From Thozetella sp. PMI_491 (Eukaryota; Ascomycota; Sordariomycetes; Chaetosphaeriales; Chaetosphaeriaceae), in contig MU270074.1 in assembly GCA_021432635.1 (NCBI GenBank), forward strand, positions 317,780-381,779: a stretch of DNA of 64,000 nt. The letters are read 5' to 3'. A program made the translations under genes and the position numbers. Below the pieces are notes generated by a model. The model did no database searches, had not been told where the DNA came from, and worked only from the letters and a program-made list of their open reading frames with translations. Positions 1 to 9,700 of the stretch are shown here, piece after piece (positions within the stretch are counted from its first letter, which is position 1; every line of letters begins with the position of its first letter).

Positions 1-1945
1 TCTGGGCAGCCGCGACGATGGCTGTACTCGACCTCGTCCGTCTTCTCCCATAGTGTGTCGGCCTCGGAGTCGGCCAGCTCAGTTGGGCGAGCCAAGCGGG
101 TGGTGACCTTCCACTGGTGGCTGTGCAAGTGCGGCTGTTCGACGCTGATATCGATCCAGCTGTTCAGCTCGCTCTGGCTCGGATACCGGCGCCCACCCTG
201 CAACTCGAGCGTGACGTGCATGTGCAGGAACTCACAGCGGGCGTCATTGGCGGCGACGGCCTCGACGCGGGTGTGTAGCTCGGGGAAAGGGCCTTCCCAC
301 TCTGCGGCCACCTCCTTGACGCTACGGGACTCGCCTTGCTGCACCGTCTTGGTGAACTCGTGCAGGATGGTACCCCGGACGATCTGCTGCTCGTCGCGCG
401 GCCAAGTTTCACGCTCTTGGTTACGGGCCAGGTGGGGGTACTCGTCCTGTGACAGCGTCTCCCCCGTCACGGCATGGTGCGCATGGCCGTCCTCACCTAC
501 GCTATAGTCACGGTGCGAGACGAAGATCCAACTGCGCTTCGGCTTGACCGTCACCTGGTCATTTAGCGCCAAGATCTGTGCAAAGTATTCGTAGTTAGGC
601 TTCTCGTCCGGCAGGCGCCCCTCGGCGAGCGCGATCAGCACGGGGTGGTTCTTGAAGGATTGTGTCTCGGCCGTTTGCTTCTTGTTTTCCTGGCTGGGAA
701 AGAAGACGTGGACTATCCGACGCAAGGGAGCGTTAGCTAGGCTGGTCATTGGCCAATGGCATGTTACACCTGGAGAAGGGGCTAAAACTAGGGCGAAGAG
801 GCGCCGCCACGCCACGCTCCGACCGCAAGCGGAAGCAATCCATGCTGATTGCACCGGCAAGGCTCTGCGGGTCTTTGAGGAAAACGTGTGCACAGCATGG
901 TGCATAGACACTCCTCCTGCACGGCCTCATCTTTGCGGCTTTTTTTTTCTCCTTTTCTCGTATGGACGGAGGGGTGGAGGAAGGGGAGTGGGGAAAGAAG
1001 AACGTCTTGGTTGGCCCAGCAGATCTCAGAGGTCGCAGGTATCACCAAGAGTCTCTGCCGTGCGTGCGTGCGTGCGTGCACGCGGCGGGGTGAACTGGAA
1101 CCAAAGTCACAGGCAGACTTACAGCACTTGTGCGGCAGGAAGAAGTTCTTCAGCACCTGGATGTGGCTCGACACCTGCTTTCTTCCTCTCTCCAACTGGC
1201 TCATGTCGAACCCCGGAGGCAGGTTGGCTTTGCACGCCAGCCATAGGTACTCCCCGATGAGCATGTTGCGTCCGTATTGCTTCATCTCCCCGGTCCTGCG
1301 GTCTCGCATCGTGAACTTCTTGCGGCCCATGTGTGGTATTAAGAGCAACGCTGTTTTGCAGACATCAGCAGGATGCACCTTGGAGGGAACGGCGACTTCG
1401 CGAGGAGAGAGGGGCTCGGGGGGGGCGGGGGGGCGGCACTTACCATCGAGGAAGGGCTCCTCAAGCGAGTCGGGCCATTTCTGATCCTCCTTGTTCTGTT
1501 GCCTGTTGCGATAGTTCTGGTACTGTGGGGAGAGGCAGATGGGGTTGATGCCACGCTTGCGCCGCCTCTGGGCCAGCTGAGGTCGGTTCCGTTGGTGCTG
1601 AAGGCTCATGGCATAACTCGACCCCAGTGCTTGCGTGGGCACGACGGGCGGCGTGGGGATGGTGTTGGATACTGCAGCCATGGACGAGGTCACGGCTGAA
1701 GAAAGCGATGACAGTGCATCCAGACGCGGGGCGTATGAAGATCTGAGAGCGGCAAAGATGTTGTGTTGGGCATTACCAGTCGACTCTTGCAACGGTTGTC
1801 TGCCGACGCCGTTGGGGATGCCATGGCCGTGGCGGGCGGTGGTGCTCTCCACCTGGTGATAGCTGTGCTGCGGAGTCGGCGCCCGCGAGGACGACGGCGA
1901 GGAACATTGGGACGGAAGCACGGGAAGCCTGAAAGGCAGCTCCAT
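1..1945 (-). CDS. abaA: AbaA-type TEA/ATTS transcription factor (3' end beyond the window)
   Basis: Developmental regulator of conidiation, nuclear, expected to bind CATTCY sites through its TEA domain. Exons by hand: 1945-1444, 1350-1123 and 712-1, giving about 480 residues before the window edge cuts the C-terminus. The start ATG at 1945 opens MELPFRLPVL; no better ATG lies upstream in frame. The TEA domain begins near residue 155 (KWPDSLEEPFLD), runs over the first splice (ALLLIPHMGRKKFTM, GRNMLIGEYLWLA) and ends with RKQVSSHIQVLKNFF. After the second splice, FHVFFPSQE and SFKNHPVLIALAEGRLP follow, typical of AbaA. Introns have GTAAGT donors; the second is long (410 nt). The first intron is 93 nt and free of stops. 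The next gene upstream is MRD1, same strand. Family assignment is firm; the start is likely but not proven. Confidence 0.93.
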
Positions 1946-2942
1946 TGTCGCCTTCACAATGATGTGGTAGACGATATATGGGTTGATATGCGAAGACAGT
2001 GGCGACAAGCTATTTCAAAGATGGAACCTCGGGGGGTAAGAATTCAACGTCGCCCACAAAGGTGTGTCTAAGAGAAGCCCGGGTATGATTCGAAGGAGGG
2101 GTCCTCGAAAGAGAATGCTCGAGAGGAATGGTCTTCGTCAGGCGCGAGCCAAAGAAGATATAAAATATGCTGAAGGAGAAGGACGGTGGCATGCGAGAAG
2201 AAAGGAGGGGGAGGTCATTGTGTGTGCCTTATACATAGACATGGCCCCCCTTCGCCTTCGTTATCATTCATGAAAAACCTCCTGGCCGGTGGCCCTAGTC
2301 TTCTCTCACCCACTCAAGACTATTGGATAGTACAAGGAGAGAGGGGGGGGAGGGGGGGAGAAACGGCAGTGGCTAGGGCGACGGCTGTTAGCTCCTTAGC
2401 TCCTTCACCCGCCTCCACACACCCCCCCTCCACAACGGCGGCAAGCACAAGCCATGGTCTCACTTCTTTCACATGTACCTTTGCCTGACCCCAACTGGCA
2501 CGCAAGGGGGGATAAGGGCCTCGACCACGTTGCTCGCGAGGCTGGCGGGTCGCTGCCTCAGCCCGCAAAAGCGAGTACGCGTTCGGCATGTGGACGAGAT
2601 TGGATCGCTCGGAAAAATAAACCATGTTTGTGAGGGACAGGGGCTTCGTTCGCCGTGGAAAGAGGGAGGTCAATATTGAGATTCGAAGGGTTTGTAGAGG
2701 CGGGTTCGGCCAGGGGCGGCAGAAATCTGGCCGGGCTCCCTGTGGCAGGGGCGGACAACGAGACCTTAGGGGAGAAAGGCGAGAGAAGAGAGAAAAGGGG
2801 GCAGTAAAGCGTCTGTCTATTGACAAACCCTGTCAGGCTACTCCTAGTTACTTGGAACGCCTATCCGACAGCTACCTAGATTCTTCAACACAGGGCAGGC
2901 CGCGCAGGGGGCCCAACAAGAGGAGACGGCCAAAAAAAAGGC
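1946..2942. other. Intergenic: abaA promoter region and MRD1 3' flank
   Basis: No coding region seen. Besides the paired CATTCY sites, it holds degenerate matches to the BrlA consensus (CAAGGGG at 2503-2509, AAAGGGG at 2794-2800, AGAGGGA at 2661-2667). BrlA sites are so degenerate that this number is expected by chance. Confidence 0.6.
2112..2130 (-). promoter_or_regulatory. Two adjacent AbaA response elements (CATTCY)
   Basis: On the minus strand, CATTCC (2125-2130) and CATTCT (2112-2117) lie 7 nt apart, about 170 nt upstream of the abaA start codon. CATTCY is the known binding consensus of AspergilIus AbaA, which activates its own gene. The match is seen directly; function here is inferred. 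Confidence 0.5.
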
Positions 2943-5661
2943 TCACTCCCCGTCCTCCTCTTCATTGCCAATATTGACTCTCTTACGGCCGCTCCCTGTG
3001 AGCTGCTGTAGGGTGATTTTATTGACCTGCCCCCCGATTTTCATCTGCATCTGCTCAATGACCTTCTCGGGATCCGCTTCTTCAGATGCCGCGAAGTCAA
3101 TGACGAGTCTTCGGCCCAGGAAGTGTGTGTCCTTGAGAGCATTCAGAGCATTCGAGGCCTCGCGTGGCGTAACAAATTCAGCAAATGCGAAACCACGTGT
3201 ATTGTGGTTAAACTTCTTCGGGAGACGAACGGCCTTTAGCTTGCCGTAGGTTCCGAAAAGCTCTCGAACGTCCGCCTTGGTCACCTGGAATGGCAGGTTC
3301 TTGATAATGAGCTTGGTCCGCTGGGCCGCATCTTTCTTGGCCGCGTCTTCGCGCCGCCGCTCTTCGGCCGCATCCACGCCTCGGTGCGATGCCTTGACTG
3401 CAAGGCTATGCCCGTCGAGGACGTAGCCATCCATCGTCTTCGAGGCCGAGAGCGCTTGCTCCTTGGTCTTGAATTGGACGAATCCGAACCCCATGGACAG
3501 CACCTGGCCGGGCTTCTTCGGGTCCGACTTGGTCTTGAGCTGCGCCGAGATGAAGCCAGTGAGGGGTTGGAAGGCCTCGGCGAAGCGTGATTGATCGGTC
3601 GAGAAGCTGAGATTTCGCACGTAAAGGGAGCTACTCTCCGGCTGATCATGGCTGTCATCGCGTTCCAGCAGCACAGCAGACAGTTTCTGGGCGGGTAGAT
3701 CACCGTCGCCTTGCGTCTTTGCCTGATTGATAAATAAATTCTTCGGGGCCTTTTCGAGCAGAAGGACCGAATCCTTGACTTTGCGGTATGCATTCCTCGC
3801 GAACGCTACCTGTGCTTGGCCGGGTTGTGCAAATTGGACAATGGCTATTGTTCCAGAGGGTGGCATCAGCACACGCAGCAAGCTGCCGCCGTGTTCCTCG
3901 AACATGGAGCGTATCTCCTCGATCGTGGTACCGTGAGGAAAGTTCTTGACCAAGATGGCTGTGTCCCCCTTCTGCTGTGACTTGAAGGCATTCAGGTCGA
4001 CGCCGTGTGAGAGGAAGTAGGCCCTGGCTTCCTGAATGACCTGCGTCTCCGCCACTGCCTGTTTCACGGCAACAGAGGCGTCGGTTGGGTCGAGAAGGTC
4101 CGACTTGGATACACCAAGCCGATCAGCCATCGCGGTATTCACCGCATCCTGGCTCATGAACAACGTATTCCAGTTGAACTGATTGGTGGCAGCCCCCGCC
4201 TTCTTGCGAATCAGATTCTGTTTCTTGAGGGGCAGCTTAGACAGAGCAAATTCGTCTAGGGCGTGGTCCCGCTTCGCCTTCGCGGGGAGGATGTGGATGA
4301 TTCGACCCTGAAAGGTCGACCCATCCGCCGCCTGGAATGCGGCTATCGCTTCTGACGAATCTTTGAACGAGACCAAGGCGAAGCCCTTGCTTCGGCTCTT
4401 GGCGTCAACGGGGAGATGTACCTGACATTAGGTTAGCGACAACCAGTTTACACCGCGTATAACGATAACACGAGCAGATTCGGGCCTATTTGTCAGACTC
4501 TCAGAGCATCTACTAAAATACTGAGCCCAGGTTCTCATCATATGCAAGGCATAAGATGTCCCTATCAGGGGTTCATCATAACAAGGCCAAGGTTGGGGGT
4601 TCGGAGACACGGGATCTTCATCGTCTCTTACCTCTTCGATGGTTCCGTGTACGCCAAGGAACGTCGTGAGATCATCCTCTGTCACGTCGTAGCTCAGGTT
4701 TCGCACGAAGATCCTACGCGTCTTCCTGATTAGGTCTAGAGGATTGTCTTGGCCCCTTTTGCCCCCAGGAGACGCTTCGTGGTTCTCAACGTTGAGGGCG
4801 GGTTGTTCTCGGTCCTCCTCTCGGGGCTGGTCCTGGTCCAGCCCTTCGGAGGATATCGGGGGCGCTGGTGAGGGGTCGTCATCGGGATCAAGCAAGTCTA
4901 GGACCCTGGACGTCCTTGATCTGAGCCAGTCGTCATCCGTGGCGTCGACTTGAACCTTGGTTACCTCTCGTGGTGCTGGCTCTTCGCGGTCGGGAGGTTC
5001 CGGTTGGACCTGTCCTGGAACTGGGGCAGGATCGATCGGCTCTCGATCGCGCTCTTCTTGCACGATGTGTGCCGGGGGCCGATTTGAAGGGATGGCTTGG
5101 TATTCGTCGTCACTGTCCCCTTCTTCCAGTGGTGCCGGTACATGATTTTCTGGATCCGTACGATCTTGCTCACGTGGTCTCTTGTGCGCCTGACTTGAAT
5201 TCATGACTTCGAGGAACTCTTGGAGCTTAGGGTCGTGTTCCTCCAAAGCCGCAATTTTCCGCTTCTTTGGGTTGGGCTCCGACCTCTCAACAGCCGGGTC
5301 TTTTATCTTGGCTGATAGACCATCGTTGTTTGTCCTGCTCGCCACTGGAACATTGGAATCTGAAATCTACTCCCAAGGTTAGCGAATGCAGAGGGAGGGG
5401 GATAATTTGATCGCGGTGGTTTGCACGTACAGGCTTGGCCGACTCTACAGATATCCTAGACATGCGTATGAAGGAGCGGTCGAAGTATTTGATGGCTTGC
5501 TGTGCCTCGCCCGGGCTCTTGTAGCCTACGAAGGCGATACGGCGGTTTGGGATGAGCTTGACATCGGTGACATGCCTTCCCTTAGCGCCAAAGTGCGACT
5601 TCACCTCGGCCTCCGTAATGGTCGGCGGCAGGTTTTTTATAAAGACTCGCGACGTCTCCAT
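2943..5661 (-). CDS. MRD1: Multiple RNA-binding domain protein Mrd1 (RBM19 family)
   Basis: Nucleolar protein that binds pre-rRNA/U3 and is needed for 18S rRNA cleavages. Exons 5661-5431, 5366-4632 and 4421-2943 give 814 residues, close to the usual fungal length (yeast about 887). Five RRMs can be read: about 4-77 (VFIKNL...RIAFVGY), 294-370 (RRIFVRNLSY, continued by KGFALVSF across intron 2), 478-550 (AILVKNF), 586-670 (SLYVRNLSF...GFGFVQF) and 690-770 (KLIIKNLPF...GFAFAEF). An acidic, low-complexity linker separates RRM1 and RRM2, as in the family. Intron 1 is 64 nt (GTACGT donor); intron 2 is 210 nt (GTAAGA donor) and falls inside RRM2. Start ATG at 5661 opens METSRVFIKNLPP, directly on RRM1. 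Divergent from the LC8 gene. Identification is secure. Confidence 0.95.
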
Positions 5662-6481
5662 TTTCCAATTGCGCTCAATGGCGCCGGGGAGGGTGTTCTT
5701 CAGGAGAACATCACTGTGGTTGACTTGCAGTTATTAGGTGCAGGAGGTTTTCTCTCCACGCTTTACTGGCACAGAGGATTTCCCACGCCGGCAGAAAAAA
5801 AAAAAAAAACTCTATCTTATCGTGAGTGGGGTCAGTGCTTCAGGCCGGTTTCTGTGGGTCGGCGATAGTGTGGGGAGCGGAGTTGGGCGGTCAAGGAGGT
5901 GGCCTAAGCTTCTATTTTCTTGCCTAGCAAGCACGAGGCAGGGGCAGGGTCTCTTGTGGCCGTTGTTCGCGTCAATCGATATCCAGATAAGATTGGCAGG
6001 CGGCGCTCGGCCCCAACACGCGCAACTCTTCCAACCAGCGCCTTCCTGTAGTTGCCCAAGCATCAACAGCTCAGCCTGAACTCGCACTCAGAATCCCAAG
6101 CGCCTTCGCTGACACCACACCCTTCCTACAGCGCAGAAGTGGATATCCCCTGTAAGCACTTAGGCTGCTATCTTCTGTATGTAACACCCTGCACCGAAGC
6201 AGCGAAAAAAGGGCGGCCGACAACGGGCTATCCCTACTACAAGCCTTGCTGGGCGCGGAGCGCCAAACAACAAACAAACCCCAGCCCACCCCCCCCTTCC
6301 TCATGCCGCAGCCGGCATTCGCGCACTTGTTCGCTATGCTAAGTCATTCTGCTAACTCTGGCTCTCTGGCGAACAAAGCAACGCGCACACCCTACCTCTG
6401 CAAACCAACGCACCCGGCAGCCCCTCGCCACCCCTACATTACGCTCTCGCTTCACAGCCCCTAGCTACGAATTATACCAAG
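5662..6481. other. Divergent promoter region between MRD1 and LC8
   Basis: 820 nt with no coding signal. It contains an A15 tract at 5794-5808, about 130 nt upstream of the MRD1 start; poly(dA:dT) tracts commonly keep fungal promoters nucleosome-poor. Close to the LC8 start the strand is C/T-rich, as is common near fungal transcription starts. Confidence 0.5.
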
Positions 6482-7475
6482 ATGCCTGGCGAGGAGACTA
6501 AGAGGGAGGCGAAGAGCTCATCCCCTGCTCCCAGGGAGAAGCTCGAGGGTAAGACTGCGCCATGGCCCCTGTCCCGCTCGCATGCGGCTGTCCGAGGGTT
6601 GAAGAATTGACGGCTAACCTGATGCCCTGCCTTACAGCCCAGATCAAGAGCGCAGACATGGTACCTCCTTGACCCAATCCTGCCCGCCCACACCACGGCG
6701 TCCCTGTCCCATCTTTTTTGTTGGCCTTGGAGCTAACCAAGCTGCTTTGCTCAGACCGAGGACATGCAGCAGGAGGCAGTTGAAGTCGGTACGTGCTCTT
6801 TGACCTGCCATGGGCTGGCATTCCTGTGAAGGGGGCTGTGGCGCGGTCCGATGTCGTTCTAGATGCCTTCAAAAAAAGACAAAGAGAGGCTAACGTGAGT
6901 CCTGTAGCTCAGGAAGCCATGAGCAAGTTCACGATTGAGAAGGTGTGTACCCATCCGGCTCACTCTTGGTGGAATGGCGTGGGACAAGTTTAATGTGATC
7001 AAAAACCTGTGCTGACCAACAACGTCAGGATATCGCGCAGCACATCAAGAGGACGGTACGGCCTGCCTTTCAGTGCCTTGTTTCCGAACCTCCACGTGAC
7101 CCGGCCTAGATCTTGAAATCCAAGGCTTGGTTAGGGCGACCTGGATAGTTCCGAGGCCTTTGACAGGAACACCCGGCTGACTGGAATATTGTGCAATAGT
7201 TTGACGAACGAAAGGGCCCTACTTGGCACTGCATCGTGGGACGGAACTTCGGTAGCTTCGTCACGCATGGTATGGAATGCTCCCCTTTCCCCTCCGCCCC
7301 CTCCACCTTCCACTACTCCTTCCATCCCTTCTACGTGTCTAAGACATAAATTCCTGGCACGCGCGCTTTGGATCGCCTACCACCGTGGACTGACCAATTC
7401 ACGGCTGCAGAGACAAAGCACTTCATCTACTTTTACCTTGGGCACTGCGCCATTCTGCTCTTCAAGACCCAGTAA
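6482..7475 (+). CDS. nudG: Dynein light chain LC8 (DYNLL family)
   Basis: Small dimeric light chain of cytoplasmic dynein and a hub for many partners. Seven exons by hand: 6482-6548, 6638-6660, 6755-6788, 6908-6942, 7029-7055, 7200-7269, 7411-7475, total 106 residues. The frame holds through all six introns, and the product follows LC8 almost residue for residue: [65 protein letters not shown]. The first 22 residues ([20 protein letters not shown]...) are a variable extension relative to the 89-residue animal protein. Four internal exons are 23, 34, 35 and 27 nt, which an ORF finder cannot see. The symbol follows Aspergillus nidulans nudG, the LC8 gene there. Exon edges are supported by GTAAGA, GTACGT, GTGTGT and GTATGG donors and by the protein match. 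Confidence 0.94.
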
Positions 7476-9700
7476 TTGGCTTGCTTCGGAGCGGTCCTTG
7501 AGCAGCTGGGACCCTGCATCCGGGGCGAAACGCCCCATCAGCCACCAGGAAGATGGCTCGGTAGTTGTAGACCGGCTAGAACCGGACCGACGGTTCGGCC
7601 AAGGATTGACCATTGTTAAACGCTCGTTGGGGGGTTGCTGAAAGGGGCGCCTGGGTGGTGTGTATGCGATAATGAAGTACAAAATGATTGCATGGACGCC
7701 CGCCGGCTGTACGTTGAAGATCTGCATTCGATTCTGCACCTGCTATATTGAGGTTAAGGAAGTCTTGAACCAACTTTGTTTCCGCTGTCTTGCAACCAGC
7801 AAGATGTGACGTATTTGCCAGGATCACAAAACTCGAGTAGTACCTCAATCCATCTGCATCCACCAGCTTTTCTTGCAGGGGCATTCAGCAGAAGGCGTTT
7901 TGGGGTTTCCCGAAGGGGCGGAAGCCTATGAAAGACATGCGTGTCTCACTAACGCGAGATCGAGAGGCTTCTCTTTGTTGGCATGCTAGAAACGACCCTG
8001 AAGATAAGCGAGCTTCTCGCTTGATGGCCACCTGCTTTACCTCCAGCCGATTCAACGCCTGCAAGTTTCCAAGGGCCTAGCCCTACGCCAGCCCTCCTCT
8101 TGATCCCCGGGAATATTGGCTTCATTCCGTCCGATAGATTCTGCGCCTCATAAACCATTGTCCACTTACCCCTGACCTACCTGACCCTGGGCAGCTGAGT
8201 CTAGAACACGGGCGGCATTCTAGCCGAGGAAGTCAGGCGAGGGAGCAACGTTGTGCAAGCGGGAGCTTTGTTGTAGCAGCGACTACTGAGCATGGCGTCA
8301 GCTTGTGGCGTGGCTGCCAGGCCCTAGGCGTCAACGAATACCAAGCGCCGTTCCCGTGACTGGCAAAGGACAAAGACCACCGCTGGGAAATGGAGTGGGG
8401 TTCATGACCATTACCAAACTTGTATCGTCGATCTGGGGTCCTGGGGTGGCTTTATGGATAGAATCATAAAGTCAAATCTCTCTGGTTTCGTCGAGTGTCG
8501 CCACCATCAAGGAATCCATCAGCTCGAGCAATGCGAGATCAAAAGATGCCAACCGAATTCGTTCGGCTGGAGGCAAACTCTGGGATATCGGACTCCCCCC
8601 TGCCTTCCTCCTAGATGGAAGACCTCCAAGGACATTGTTACCTGCCATTCTCGAGTCATGAGGTTGGCAGGAGATGAAGTCCCTAGTCTATGGTGGGAGC
8701 CACCGATATAAACAAAGAATATCGTAGCTGAGTGGCGTGGCGTCTACGCAACCACTGCTTTCCTCGTCCGGGAAAGTGCTGGTAACGGCGGCCAGTCCAT
8801 CCCAACGACCAGGCTAACTTACTTAAGTGACTTGTCCTTTGTCAACTATATAGAAACCCAACCACCTCCTGGCTTGAGGAGCGAGAAAATGTCCCCGGCA
8901 GTGGCAAATGCATATACTAGGCGATCGTGGAAACGATGACCGAAAGCGTGCTTGAGTTATTGCTGTCTAAGGAGGTTTATTTTTCGTGTACATCCATGTA
9001 TGAGTATAATCATAGCATCGGAGAAGTACCCATCCGGTCAAGAGCTGAAGAAAGCCCTCTGGGACCTTAGTATAGATGTCCAGAGGCATCCTTCATATTC
9101 GTAGTTGATTGCCGGTCACGTAATTGATCGTGCCCGGCTCCGCTCCCTGTTTACTATTATTATATCGCCAAGGCAAAGGACGGGAGAATATTTTAAACTC
9201 GGCGCGAGACCACTTGCAGTGGTGTTGTAAACTGAGTCTTGCCTGGTGGCTAAGCTCGCATAAGCCTCATCACTCGATTCAACACATAGACGCTCAAGCA
9301 CACAGGATTATTGATGATTCCGTTTCTTGATTTGGTATCTGGCAGATATGGTCGACTATGCCATACTGCAATGTCCTGTCTTAGGAGAGTAAATAGCAAC
9401 GCTTTGCCTTTCCGCTGATCCTGTTCCGTATGACCCCCTTACCCCTGATGCACCAAAACAGATTTCGCGATGCAGCCTGTGATTTGACATGAGACGACCG
9501 TTGAATGACCGTGATCCCTTTTCACACGCGCACGTATGCATATTTGTCCGCCACAAGTCCAACTCCTTGTTCCATACCGAGACGCAAGCATGAGGGGTTC
9601 ATGGTCCTTGATCCTTCTTTTCTCCTTCCCCTATCTCTCTCCATCGCTCGGCCGCTCCCACCGTGTGCGCCCTCTTCTTCGTGCCACCACCTATGTCGCC
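7476..9700. other. Intergenic, no gene seen
   Basis: About 2.2 kb between the converging LC8 and ELL-like genes. Short open frames exist on both strands, but none shows family resemblance, a plausible chain of splice sites or consistent codon use. It must hold both 3' UTRs. I see no tRNA B-box or notable repeat. Confidence 0.5.

Noticed and set aside
2503-2800. BrlA-response-element matches upstream of abaA
   Set aside because: The consensus is very degenerate; the number of hits equals the chance expectation for 1 kb.
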